Below, piece after piece: positions 25,867-34,204 of a stretch of 64,000 bases of DNA. This DNA comes from CANLBN01 sp050633525. GTDB lineage: Bacteria; Pseudomonadota; Gammaproteobacteria; Pseudomonadales; Cellvibrionaceae. The notes beneath the pieces were generated by a model. That model searched no databases. It saw only the letters and a list, made by a program, of their open reading frames with translations, and was not told the DNA's origin. Position numbers and translations under genes: made by a program. The DNA lies in assembly GCA_050633525.1 (NCBI GenBank), contig JBOEGR010000028.1, positions 10,297-74,296 of the forward strand, read 5' to 3'. How positions within the stretch are numbered: position 1 is the first letter of the stretch; each line of letters starts with the position of its first letter.

Positions 25867-26595
25867 TTGAGTTCATCTTCTATATCTTCCCCTTCTTTGA
25901 CTTCATCTATTTCCCCCATTGTCGTTGCAATGGATTTTGATTCTGCTGATGCTTGCCTTGCGCTCGCAAAGCGCTTAAACCCGAAGCAATGTCGATTAAA
26001 AGTGGGCAAAGAGCTTTTTACTGTCGCTGGCCCTCAGCTGCTAGAAAAGCTACATACGCTTGGCTTTGATGTCTTTCTTGATTTGAAATTTCATGATATC
26101 CCTAATACCGTTGCAAAAGCGGTGAAAGCAGCCGCGGATTTAGGTGTGTGGATGGTAAATGTCCATGCCAGTGGTGGAGAGCGCATGATGGCGGCTGCTC
26201 GTGAATCACTGGAATCTGTGCAAGGTAAGCGGCCCATGCTTATTGCTGTCACAGTATTGACCAGCATGACACAAGATGATCTTAACAGTATTGGTCTTGA
26301 TATCAGCCCTGCGGAGCAGGTGCTACGCTTAGCGCGTTTGTCCCAGCAAGCGGGTTTAGATGGCGTTGTCTGTTCTGCTCAAGAGGCTAGTATTTTAAAG
26401 TCGGCGCTTGGGCAAGACTTTTCATTGATCACCCCTGGTATTCGGCCTGAGGGCTCAGCGACAGATGATCAAAAGAGGATATTAACGCCGCAAGAAGCGC
26501 TTGCAGCAGGTAGCGATTATTTGGTCATCGGTAGACCTATTACGAAAGCAGAAGATCCCGCAGTAGCGTGTGAAAGTATAATCAGTACGCTTTAA
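25867..26595 (+). CDS. pyrF: Orotidine 5'-phosphate decarboxylase
   Basis: PyrF makes UMP from OMP, the last step of de novo pyrimidine synthesis. The catalytic motif DVFLDLKFHDIPNTV is present, with PIVVAMDFDSADACLAL at the N-terminus and the phosphate-binding TPGIRPEG and YLVIGRPIT at the C-terminus. The start is a TTG at 25867 with AGGA at 25856-25859, seven bases upstream; no ATG is available before the first beta strand. The TTG start adds about 16 Ser/Thr-rich residues. It precedes cmk by 37 bases, so the two pyrimidine genes may be co-transcribed. Confidence 0.95.
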   Translation: MSSSSISSPSLTSSISPIVVAMDFDSADACLALAKRLNPKQCRLKVGKELFTVAGPQLLEKLHTLGFDVFLDLKFHDIPNTVAKAVKAAADLGVWMVNVHASGGERMMAAARESLESVQGKRPMLIAVTVLTSMTQDDLNSIGLDISPAEQVLRLARLSQQAGLDGVVCSAQEASILKSALGQDFSLITPGIRPEGSATDDQKRILTPQEALAAGSDYLVIGRPITKAEDPAVACESIISTL

Positions 26596-26632
26596 CTCTT
26601 TTTTTAGTCTTCATATAAAGGCCTTAATTTTT

Positions 26633-27316
26633 ATGTCTATACCCGTTATTACTGTTGATGGTCCAAGCGGCTCAGGGAAAGGCACTGTTTGTCAGCGTTT
26701 GGCCAGTACACTTGGTTTCAATTTGTTGGATAGTGGCGCCTTATATCGTTTAACGGCATTGGCCTCGCAGCGAGGTGGCATTGATGTTAGTAAGGAATCC
26801 GATGTCGCAGAGCTTGCTCGTAGCCTCGATGTGAGTTTTCAACCGAGTGAGAAGGGTGTTTTGGTTGCCTTGGCGGGTCAGGATGTTAGCAGAGATATTC
26901 GGCTTGAAGAGACAGCTATGGGGGCCTCTGTTGTTGCCGCTTACCCTAGTGTTCGAACGGCTTTATTGGAGCGTCAGCGCAGTTTTCAGTGCTCGCCGGG
27001 CTTGGTTGCTGATGGGCGCGACATGGGGACAACAGTCTTCCCTGATGCCGAGATAAAAATATTTCTGACCGCGAGTGCCGAAGAGCGCGCCAGACGGCGT
27101 TATCAGCAGTTGATTGACAAGGGAGAATCTGCTAATCTCCGCGCCCTGCTGGAGGATATACAAGCTCGGGATCATAAGGATATGCAACGATCAGCTTCGC
27201 CACTCAGGCCTGCTGAAGATGCTGTTTCCATTGATAGTACTTCAATGCCTATTCAGGCGGTACTTGATCTGGTGCTAGAGCTTGTAAAAAAGCGTTTAGA
27301 TTTACCTAAAAGTTAG
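26633..27316 (+). CDS. cmk: Cytidylate kinase
   Basis: Cmk phosphorylates CMP and dCMP. The P-loop VDGPSGSGKGTVCQRLA is at the N-terminus, LLDSGALYRL follows, and VADGRDMGTTVFPDAEIKIFLTASAEERARRRYQQL carries the NMP-binding and lid residues. Length 227 is standard. It lies upstream of rpsA, the conserved cmk-rpsA arrangement. The 283-base gap to rpsA contains two 13-bp-period copies of TAGTACTTTTT (27362-27385) and presumably the rpsA promoter. Confidence 0.97.
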   Translation: MSIPVITVDGPSGSGKGTVCQRLASTLGFNLLDSGALYRLTALASQRGGIDVSKESDVAELARSLDVSFQPSEKGVLVALAGQDVSRDIRLEETAMGASVVAAYPSVRTALLERQRSFQCSPGLVADGRDMGTTVFPDAEIKIFLTASAEERARRRYQQLIDKGESANLRALLEDIQARDHKDMQRSASPLRPAEDAVSIDSTSMPIQAVLDLVLELVKKRLDLPKS

Positions 27317-27599
27317 TTCTTTTGCGTTGATTAAACAAACCCTTTTTAGCAGAATTTTTAGTAGTACTTTTTAATAGTACTTTTTGTGTAGTGATTGTCT
27401 CAATTTTTTGGCGAAAGGCGTTTCTAGGTAGAGCCTTTGATTCATGTTTATATGATTCACAGCCAAAAGCGTCGGTCAGGCGTGACATCGCTACTATTAT
27501 TAACCGGCCCGCAAGCCTGACACTGCGGTAGAATAAGTCTGACTAATACGATTCGTTCGTATTCTCACGGATTTATGCTGAATATATTAGGTCCCTCCT

Positions 27600-29285
27600 A
27601 TGAGCGAAAATTTCGCAGAACTCTTTGAAGAAAGTTTAAAAACCGTTGATATGATCCCTGGTTCTATTGTAACTGGTGTGGTTATCGATATTGATAAAGA
27701 CTGGGTGACAGTTCACGCAGGTCTAAAGTCTGAAGGTGTTATTCCCGCAGAACAGTTTGCGGACGAAAGTGGCGAATTGTCACTGAGCATCGGCGATGAG
27801 GTTCAAGTTGCACTTGAATCTGTAGAAGATGGTTTTGGTGAAACTAAGCTATCTCGTGAAAAAGCCAAGCGTGCTGAATCTTGGAAAGTCTTGGAAGCGG
27901 CTCATGCTTCTGAAGAAGTGATCACCGGTATGATCACTGGTAAGGTTAAAGGTGGCTTTACGGTTGATATCGCTAGCATTCGTGCATTCTTGCCTGGTTC
28001 ATTAGTTGATGTGCGCCCTGTACGTGATACGGCTCACTTAGAAAATAAAGAGCTAGAATTTAAAGTTATTAAGCTTGATCAAAAGCGTAATAACGTAGTT
28101 GTTTCTCGCCGTGCTGTTATGGAGTCAGTGAACTCTGCGGAACGCGATGAGCTATTGGCTAACCTTGAAGAAGGTGCAATGGCCAAAGGTATCGTTAAAA
28201 ACCTTACTGATTACGGTGCTTTCGTTGACTTGGGTGGTGTTGATGGCCTACTGCATATTACTGATATGGCGTGGAAGCGTATTAAACATCCAAGTGAAAT
28301 CGTCAACATTGGTGACGAGATCGACGTTAAAGTATTGAAATTTGACCGTGAGCGTAACCGTGTTTCTCTTGGTCTTAAGCAAACTGGCGAAGATCCTTGG
28401 GTTGAAATTAAGAACCGTTATCCAGAAGGTGCACGCGCGAAAGCGGTTGTTACCAACCTAACAGATTACGGTTGTTTTGCTGAAATCGAAGATGGTGTTG
28501 AAGGTCTTGTTCACGTGTCTGAAATGGATTGGACAAACAAAAACATCCACCCATCTAAAGTGGTTCAGTTAGGTGATGAAGTTGAAGTAATGGTTCTTGA
28601 AATTGATGAAGAGCGCCGTCGTATCTCTCTTGGTATCAAGCAATGTCAAGAAAATCCGTGGGATGCTTTCGGTCGTCAGTTTGAGAAAGGCGATAAGATC
28701 TCAGGTAATATTAAGTCAATCACTGACTTCGGTATCTTTATCGGTTTGGATGGCGGTATTGATGGCTTGGTTCACTTGTCTGATATTTCTTGGAGCGAGA
28801 GCGGCGAAGATGCAGTTCGTAACTTTAAGAAAGGCGATGAGCTTGAAACTGTTATTTTGGCAATTGACCCTGAGCGTGAGCGTATCTCTTTAGGTGTTAA
28901 GCAGCTTAATGAAGATAGCTTCACTGGCTATACTACAGCGAATGACAAGGGCAGTATCGTTAAAGGTATTGTAAAAGAAGTTGACGCTAAAGCCGCGGTT
29001 ATTACACTTGACGAAGAAGTTGAAGGTGTTCTTAAGGCAGCTGATATCAGCCGCGAGAAAGTTGAAGATGCTTCAACTGTGTTGAAAGTAGGCGAAGAAG
29101 TAGAAGCCGTTGTTACTAACGTTGATCGTAAAAATCGCGTTATTACGCTTTCTATCAAAGCTAAAGACGCAGCTGAAGAGAAAGCGGCTGTTAAAGAGCA
29201 TAGCTCAAAACAAGCTGAAGAAAACTCTCCAGCGACTTTGGGTGACTTGATTAAAGCACAAATGCAGGGGCAAGATAAGCAATAA
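27600..29285 (+). CDS. rpsA: 30S ribosomal protein S1
   Basis: Six S1 RNA-binding repeats can be followed along the 561 residues, beginning with VTGVVIDIDKDWVTVHAGLKSEGVIP and including AKGIVKNLTDYGAFVDLGGVDGLLHITDMAWKR and AKAVVTNLTDYGCFAEIEDGVEGLVHVSEMDW. S1 recruits and unfolds mRNA at the 30S subunit. Length is the same class as E. coli S1 (557). Codon use is strongly biased in the manner of a highly expressed gene. A good terminator follows. Confidence 0.98.
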   Translation: MSENFAELFEESLKTVDMIPGSIVTGVVIDIDKDWVTVHAGLKSEGVIPAEQFADESGELSLSIGDEVQVALESVEDGFGETKLSREKAKRAESWKVLEAAHASEEVITGMITGKVKGGFTVDIASIRAFLPGSLVDVRPVRDTAHLENKELEFKVIKLDQKRNNVVVSRRAVMESVNSAERDELLANLEEGAMAKGIVKNLTDYGAFVDLGGVDGLLHITDMAWKRIKHPSEIVNIGDEIDVKVLKFDRERNRVSLGLKQTGEDPWVEIKNRYPEGARAKAVVTNLTDYGCFAEIEDGVEGLVHVSEMDWTNKNIHPSKVVQLGDEVEVMVLEIDEERRRISLGIKQCQENPWDAFGRQFEKGDKISGNIKSITDFGIFIGLDGGIDGLVHLSDISWSESGEDAVRNFKKGDELETVILAIDPERERISLGVKQLNEDSFTGYTTANDKGSIVKGIVKEVDAKAAVITLDEEVEGVLKAADISREKVEDASTVLKVGEEVEAVVTNVDRKNRVITLSIKAKDAAEEKAAVKEHSSKQAEENSPATLGDLIKAQMQGQDKQ

Positions 29286-29310
29286 GCTTATTTTTGTTCA
29301 GCTCTACTTA

Positions 29311-29335
29311 AAAGGCCGCATTAGCGGCCTTTTTT
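29311..29335 (+). terminator. Rho-independent terminator after rpsA
   Basis: Perfect 9-bp stem (AAAGGCCGC 29311-29319 with GCGGCCTTT 29324-29332), ATTA loop, continued T-run. Confidence 0.92.
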
Positions 29336-29369
29336 ACGCCTAAAGGAAGTAGGTGATGAGCGTTGCCCT

Positions 29370-29469
29370 CCAAGGATGGAGGGTACATCCAAAATGCAGG
29401 AGCAATTTTGGAGTGACTGCCAAGGATGGAGGGTACATCCAAAATGCAGGAGCAATTTTGGAGTGACTG
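29370..29469. repeat. Two exact tandem copies of a 50-bp hairpin unit
   Basis: Copies at 29370-29419 and 29420-29469 are identical at every base. Each holds two hairpins whose loop is AGGA: CCA-AGGA-TGG at the start (extended to CCCTCCA-AGGA-TGGAGGG in the first copy by upstream bases) and CCAAAATGC-AGGA-GCAATTTTGG with one bulged base. AGGA in a hairpin loop is the binding site of CsrA/RsmA. The unit lies after the rpsA terminator and about 320 bases before ihfB. It may be an extragenic repeat family or part of an RNA leader. The rest of the 507-base gap (29470-29792) shows nothing clear. Confidence 0.9.
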
Positions 29470-29792
29470 TAAGGCGTGGGTAGCGTATGACTTATGATAG
29501 CTTTGTAGAGAAATACTGCATTTGAGGGCTTATACACAGGTCTATACCGTCTAATGAATAGTGGTGTTTCTCTTGTGATAAGTTAGTCTAGCTTAGGCTC
29601 TCAGTTTTTATTTAATAAAAATATCTTCTCTAAAAGATTGCATATTTCTAATCTATTGATATTATTGAAGTATTCAGCTTTTTATTGTTCTCAGTCATAC
29701 GCTCGGTGTTGTTGGTAGGCATGGGTAAGCCGCTACTGGGCTTAATGATAAAGGGGTGAGCCAAACTAACGATAGTAGTGAGCTAAACCACG

Positions 29793-30089
29793 ATGACTAA
29801 ATCGGAATTGATTGAACGTATAGCCGAACAGCAAGAGCAGCTGTCGGTTAAAGATATCGAGTTAGCTGTGAAGATGATACTGGAGTATATGTCTCAGGTT
29901 CTAGCAACCGGTGAGCGCATAGAGATTCGTGGGTTTGGTAGCTTTTCACTGCATTATCGTGAGCCAAGAACAGGGCGCAACCCTAAAACAGGTGAGTCAG
30001 TGAGCTTGGAGGGTAAATATGTTCCCCATTTTAAACCCGGTAAAGAGCTCCGTGATCGGGTGAATGATAGTCTCAATACTCACCCTTAG
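29793..30089 (+). CDS. ihfB: Integration host factor subunit beta
   Basis: IHF is a heterodimer that bends DNA sharply at specific sites. The 98-residue protein shows the HU/IHF fold: TKSELIERIAEQQEQLSVKDIELAVKMILEYMSQVLATG, then EIRGFGSFSLHYREPRTGRNPKTGESVSLEGKYVPHFKPGKELRDRVN, with the intercalating proline in the RNPKTG arm. The FSLHYR segment is the beta-subunit form. The alpha subunit gene is also in this window, at the right end. Position after rpsA is conserved in gammaproteobacteria. Confidence 0.97.
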   Translation: MTKSELIERIAEQQEQLSVKDIELAVKMILEYMSQVLATGERIEIRGFGSFSLHYREPRTGRNPKTGESVSLEGKYVPHFKPGKELRDRVNDSLNTHP

Positions 30090-30309
30090 CCGCCTTCGTA
30101 AGTTGCCTGCTTACTCATTTCGCCATTTACAGCCAATTTGTTACTAAGCTTGCTAATTATTGTGTTTGCTAAATATTAGTCTATTAAGGTTGTAAGTCTC
30201 TTATAAATATCATGCGCTAATACGTTACAATCATATAGCTAGTATCGATTACGGTACTTTCGTGCTTTCGATGTGGTATAAATATTGAACAATAGTGTTG
30301 GAGTTTAAG

Positions 30310-30612
30310 ATGATTAAGTGGTTTAAATACCTTTTCTTGGGCGCCTTGTTGATAGGAAGCATCATATTAGGTGCTGTTTTCACCTCCCAAAATGATCAAG
30401 CTGTCTCGGTTGTTTTATTTGGCTTTGAGTTGACAGAATTAACTTTCGGTATGTGGTTGTTGTGTTTTTTACTTGTGGGTAGTTTTATTGGTCTTTTGTT
30501 GAGCTTTTTACCGATTTTGTGGGGACGCCAATCACGTGCCAGTAAAGAGCGTAAAATAGCTAAGTTGGAAAAAGAAATTAGTCAGCTACGTAGCGCAAGC
30601 ATAAAAGGGTAG
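30310..30612 (+). CDS. lapA: LapA-domain inner-membrane protein
   Basis: A 100-residue protein with two membrane helices (YLFLGALLIGSIILGAVFTSQ and FGMWLLCFLLVGSFIGLLLSF) and a C-terminal charged coiled coil (SRASKERKIAKLEKEISQLRS), the layout of LapA (YciS). LapA works with LapB in lipopolysaccharide assembly. The ATG at 30310 is chosen over a GTG at 30295 because TTGGAG lies six bases before it. LapB follows six bases after its stop codon. Confidence 0.88.
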   Translation: MIKWFKYLFLGALLIGSIILGAVFTSQNDQAVSVVLFGFELTELTFGMWLLCFLLVGSFIGLLLSFLPILWGRQSRASKERKIAKLEKEISQLRSASIKG

Positions 30613-30618
30613 GTATGA

Positions 30619-31845
30619 ATGCTTGATTTTGGTTTTGACCTCGCTTTTGATTGGCGGCTTTATCTCGCCTTGATCGCTGCCTTAGCTTTTGGTTTTTGGC
30701 AGGGAAAGCGCTATCAATCGCGTGATGGCAAAAGTGCTACCCATTCCCTAAATCAAGAATACTTTCAAGGCTTAAATTTTCTGCTGAACGAAGAGCCTGA
30801 TGCTGCAATTGATTCGTTTATCAAGGCCCTAGAGGTAAACAGTGAAACGCTAGAAACCCACTTGGCTTTGGCAAAGCTTTTGCGCAAGCGTGGAGAGGTC
30901 GATCGTGCTATCAGGGTTCATCAGAACTTGCTTGCTAGGCCAGGTTTGACTAAAGAGCAGTCGGAGCAGGCTCAGTATGAGTTAGCTGTCGATTTCACTA
31001 AGGCTGGTTTACTGGACCGAGCCGAGGGCCTGCTGGTTACTCTGATAAAAGAAGAGGGTATATTTCAACAGCAGGCCTTAGTGTTACTTTTGGAAGTCTA
31101 TCGTGATGAAAAAGAGTGGGAGGATGGCCTAGGAGTGTTGCAGACTCTTGCAGGTTCTCGTTTTAGTAAAAGCTATGACAAATGGGCTTCTACAAGGGCT
31201 CATTTTTGTTGTGAGTTGGCTGAGGCAGCAATTATAGCAAATGAGTATGAAGCGGCTAGGCGCTGGCTAAAACAAGCTTTGGCTTATGACAAGCAAAACG
31301 CTAGGGCGAGCCTATTGTTGGGACGTTTGGAGATTGCCGCAGGTAATACTGAAAGGGGGATTCAGCAGTTGCAGCGGATTGTTGAGCAAAACCCGGATTA
31401 CGTTTCAGAAGCATTGCCTTATCTGGCGGGTGGTTATAAGGAATTAAACCGGCTTAATAAATACCGCCATTTTTTAAATGATGCTTATCATAAATTCGAT
31501 AACCCGATTCTAGTAGCGGAGTTAACTGATGTCATTGCTTTACAAGAAGGTGAAGCAGCGGCAGTAGAGTTCATCGCTAAAGAAGTAAGAGACCATCCAT
31601 CGGGGGTGGGCTTACATAAATTACTCGATTATTACCTGTCGTTTGCTGACCAAAGGACTCGTGATCACTTATCAGCCTTGCAGACGGTAATGGAAAGAGT
31701 AATTCAGCGCTCACCTCAATATCAATGTCGTCAATGTGGTTTCAAAGGGCAAAAACTGCATTGGCTTTGCCCTAGTTGCAAACAATGGGGCAAAATTAAA
31801 CCTATACAGTTTATAGGTGAAGAGCACAGTTCTTCGCATCACTGA
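30619..31845 (+). CDS. lapB: Lipopolysaccharide assembly protein LapB
   Basis: LapB (YciM) is an inner-membrane protein that, in E. coli, promotes FtsH degradation of LpxC and so sets LPS synthesis. Seen here: one N-terminal membrane helix (LYLALIAALAFGFWQG), a series of TPR repeats (for example EEPDAAIDSFIKALEVNSETLETHLALAKLLRKRGEVDRAIRVHQNLL) and a C-terminal rubredoxin-like knuckle, YQCRQCGFKG with WLCPSCKQWG. Length 408 is normal. The start at 30619 is preceded by GGGTAGG. Its position beside the O-antigen locus fits LPS biology. Confidence 0.95.
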   Translation: MLDFGFDLAFDWRLYLALIAALAFGFWQGKRYQSRDGKSATHSLNQEYFQGLNFLLNEEPDAAIDSFIKALEVNSETLETHLALAKLLRKRGEVDRAIRVHQNLLARPGLTKEQSEQAQYELAVDFTKAGLLDRAEGLLVTLIKEEGIFQQQALVLLLEVYRDEKEWEDGLGVLQTLAGSRFSKSYDKWASTRAHFCCELAEAAIIANEYEAARRWLKQALAYDKQNARASLLLGRLEIAAGNTERGIQQLQRIVEQNPDYVSEALPYLAGGYKELNRLNKYRHFLNDAYHKFDNPILVAELTDVIALQEGEAAAVEFIAKEVRDHPSGVGLHKLLDYYLSFADQRTRDHLSALQTVMERVIQRSPQYQCRQCGFKGQKLHWLCPSCKQWGKIKPIQFIGEEHSSSHH

Positions 31846-31943
31846 TATATTGTTTACCTCATTCATCCCTTGTGGGATATTTCCTACGTTAAATTCAGCT
31901 ATTTCCTCTATTTTCTGTCGCACCGTTTATACATAATCTCTTT

Positions 31944-32214
31944 CACAGGGACGTTGCACAGGAAGTGACTGTTTATTAGATCAAGAATGCTTAATAGCGC
32001 TTGAGCCGATAGATAGTAGGCCAAGAAAGGCCAAAGGAAGCGACTATTTTATGTTCAGGATGAACGATATCTCGTGTATGCATGGATGCAGGGAGCGGGG
32101 CGTACTTATAAAGGATAATAAGGGCGTAAATCGTTAATATTTTACAGTGAATAGTACAGGATGACAGGATGTCGTCGACTAAACCCGGTAAACCTATGTT
32201 TACCGGGTTTTTTT
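31944..32214 (+). ncRNA. Candidate CsrB/RsmY-type CsrA-binding small RNA
   Basis: No ORF is present, but about nine GGA motifs fall in about 235 bases. At least four are in hairpins: CAC-AGGAA-GTG (31957-31967), GTTC-AGGAT-GAAC (32053-32065), TGCA-TGGA-TGCA (32079-32090) and GATGAC-AGGAT-GTCGTC (32160-32176, one G-U pair). These match the CsrA/RsmA site, a hairpin with AGGA(T) in the loop. The region ends in a 13-bp terminator. CATAAT at 31932-31937 is a possible -10, giving the start used here; it is approximate. Size is in the CsrB/CsrC range. The alternative is a cluster of extragenic repeats. Confidence 0.5.
32181..32214 (+). terminator. Very strong Rho-independent terminator
   Basis: Perfect 13-bp stem (32181-32193 with 32198-32210), CTAT loop, then a run of seven T counting the stem end. 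It ends the GGA-rich region after lapB and is about 335 bases past the lapB stop codon, so it most likely belongs to a separate transcript. Confidence 0.92.
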
Positions 32215-32236
32215 ATGTTTTCTGGAGGTGGGATCT

Positions 32237-32257
32237 AAAAAGAGAGGAGCTCTTTTT
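32237..32257. other. Hairpin with AGGAG loop
   Basis: Perfect 8-bp stem (AAAAAGAG with CTCTTTTT) around AGGAG. It could be a bidirectional terminator or another AGGA-loop element. Between it and the tRNA-Asn promoter (32258-32479) I see only AT-rich sequence. Confidence 0.45.
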
Positions 32258-32479
32258 CTAGTTGTCGCTATATAACACCTATGGTGATTAAACTTGTTAG
32301 TTTTAGGGGGTTTTGCTTAAAAAACATTCAAAAAATAATGGTATTTATTTGATAAACGAGTTGTGTTTAAAAATGTGAGTATCTCCATAGCGAAAAAGAA
32401 TAAGATGCGTTAGTATCCTTTCGATAGAAGTACATTAACTCTTTGAAAACTAAGTGAAAAAGAAAAAGGATTACAGAGG

Positions 32480-32508
32480 TTGACAGTATATAAACAGCTC
32501 TATATCAT
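32480..32508 (+). promoter_or_regulatory. Promoter of tRNA-Asn
   Basis: TTGACA (32480-32485, perfect), 17-base spacer, TATCAT (32503-32508, one mismatch). Expected start is near 32515, about 29 bases before the mature tRNA. Confidence 0.85.
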
Positions 32509-32518
32509 GCGCACCTCG

Positions 32519-32536
32519 TTTGGCCGATCGGCCAAA
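32519..32536. other. 18-bp perfect palindrome in the tRNA-Asn leader
   Basis: TTTGGCCGATCGGCCAAA lies between the expected start of transcription and the tRNA. In RNA it would form a hairpin; in DNA it could be a protein site. Confidence 0.75.
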
Positions 32537-32543
32537 TCACGAT

Positions 32544-32619
32544 TCCGCCTTAGCTCAGTTGGTAGAGCAAATGACTGTTAATCATTGGGTCGCTGGTTCG
32601 AGCCCAGCAGGCGGAGCCA
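32544..32619 (+). tRNA. tRNA-Asn (GTT anticodon)
   Basis: Full cloverleaf: acceptor TCCGCCT with AGGCGGA, D arm GCTC/GAGC, anticodon stem AATGA/TCATT with loop CTGTTAA, T arm GCTGG-TTCGAGC-CCAGC, discriminator G and encoded CCA. It separates the lapAB block from the polysaccharide locus. Confidence 0.97.
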
Positions 32620-32808
32620 ATATTCTTTTATATCCTTATTTTCTTGTGTGTGATCAGTAATTAAGCGCTTTATGGCGCTTAGGTTCTGTGGTGTGAATAT
32701 TCTCCGCAGCCTAGAGGTTAGATATGTTAAAGATTGGATAAATATGCACACATTATCAGTTATTTTAGTATCTGCGAATGTTAATTTAATAAATTAACTG
32801 TAAGTTTT

Positions 32809-32837
32809 TTGACTATTGGTAAAGATATCAATATACC
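32809..32837 (+). promoter_or_regulatory. Likely promoter of the polysaccharide operon
   Basis: TTGACT (32809-32814), 17-base spacer, TATACC (32832-32837). It lies about 90 bases before the first gene of the locus. No ops/JUMPstart GGCGGTAG element is visible in the leader. Confidence 0.5.
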
Positions 32838-32926
32838 GCTATCCAAAAAGAAGTAGATCAATTAAAAAAGAAACTTTTCTAATAATTTCTTAACAGGCCA
32901 GGTTAATTATTAAGGGTGGATATTAA

Positions 32927-34189
32927 ATGAGAAAAATAGCCGTTATTGGTATGGGGTATGTTGGTCTACCGTTAGCAGCAGAGTTTGGAAAAGAAACTTT
33001 TGTTATAGGGTTCGATATAAATAAAAATAGAATTGAAGCCTTAAAGAGAGGCGTGGATGATACTTTGGAAGTGTCTGCCGAAGACCTTAAGAAATCAAAA
33101 TTTTTAGAATTTTCTATCGATTTAGAAGATTTAAAAAAATGTAATATATATATCGTTACGGTACCAACCCCTATTGATGAACACAAACGCCCTAATTTAA
33201 GCCCCCTCATCAAAGCAAGTGAAATGATAGGGAGTGTTATTAGTAAAGGTGATATTGTGATATATGAATCTACTGTATACCCTGGGGCAACTGAAGAAGA
33301 GTGTATCCCTGTAATTGAAAATGTTTCGAGCTTTAAGTTTAATGAAGATTTTTTTGTTGGGTATTCTCCAGAAAGAATTAATCCAGGAGATAAGGAACAT
33401 AGGCTATCAAATATATTAAAAGTTACATCAGGGTCAACACCATGTGTTGCTGAAGAAGTTGATGCTCTATACCGCTCAATAATAGTGGCTGGTACTCACA
33501 AAGCTAGTTCGATAAAAGTTGCAGAGGCGGCAAAAGTAATTGAAAACACTCAGCGCGATGTCAACATTGCTTTAATTAACGAGCTTTCTATTATTTTCAA
33601 TAAATTGAATATAGATACGCTTGAAGTATTAGAGGCCGCTGGTACTAAGTGGAACTTTCTACCCTTTCGTCCAGGTTTGGTGGGTGGTCATTGTATAGGT
33701 GTGGACCCTTATTATTTAACCCATAAGGCGCAAAACATCGGCTATCACCCTGAAATGATTCTTGCTGGTCGTCGATTAAATGACGGTATGGGAAAGCATG
33801 TTGTTTCACAGCTTGTGAAAAAAATGATTAAGAAATCTATTGATATTAACGGTGCAAAGGCCTTGGTTATGGGTCTTACATTTAAAGAAAATTGCCCTGA
33901 TCTTCGAAACACAAAAGTTATAGATATTATTTCGGAATTGAAAGAGTATGGTATTGATGTTGATGTGATGGATTCTTGGTGCTGCAAATCAGAGGCAAAA
34001 AAAGAATACGGTCTAGATATTATCAGTGAATATAAAGAAAATTACTATGATGCTGTGATTATTGCGGTTGGGCACAATGAATTCAAAGAGCTCGGAGAAA
34101 GTAAGATACATTCTCTTGGTAAGGAAGGTCATGTTCTTTATGATCTTAAATATGTATTAGATAAGAGTGAAGTTGATATTCGCCTGTAA
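32927..34189 (+). CDS. UDP-N-acetylhexosamine 6-dehydrogenase (TviB/WbpO-like)
   Basis: Nucleotide-sugar dehydrogenase that oxidises C6 twice to give a uronic acid, here probably UDP-GlcNAcA or UDP-GalNAcA. Seen: Rossmann motif IAVIGMGYVGLPLAAEFGK at the N-terminus, VPTPID, VYPGATEE, YSPERINPGDKEH, and the catalytic cysteine in GLVGGHCIGVDPYYL. The TviB/WbpO branch is favoured over UDP-glucose dehydrogenase by these motifs and by the WbpP-like epimerase that follows. Together the pair would supply UDP-GalNAcA. First gene of the operon; RBS GGGTGG upstream. Confidence 0.92.
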   Translation: MRKIAVIGMGYVGLPLAAEFGKETFVIGFDINKNRIEALKRGVDDTLEVSAEDLKKSKFLEFSIDLEDLKKCNIYIVTVPTPIDEHKRPNLSPLIKASEMIGSVISKGDIVIYESTVYPGATEEECIPVIENVSSFKFNEDFFVGYSPERINPGDKEHRLSNILKVTSGSTPCVAEEVDALYRSIIVAGTHKASSIKVAEAAKVIENTQRDVNIALINELSIIFNKLNIDTLEVLEAAGTKWNFLPFRPGLVGGHCIGVDPYYLTHKAQNIGYHPEMILAGRRLNDGMGKHVVSQLVKKMIKKSIDINGAKALVMGLTFKENCPDLRNTKVIDIISELKEYGIDVDVMDSWCCKSEAKKEYGLDIISEYKENYYDAVIIAVGHNEFKELGESKIHSLGKEGHVLYDLKYVLDKSEVDIRL

Positions 34190-34204
34190 GTATTGGAGAT
34201 AGAG

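Noticed and set aside
27362..27385. Two copies of TAGTACTTTTT with a 13-bp period before rpsA
   Set aside because: Short, T-rich and probably chance or slippage; no structure or known site matches.
29370..29469. Possible CRISPR array
   Set aside because: Only two copies, directly abutting, with no spacers and no cas genes in the window.
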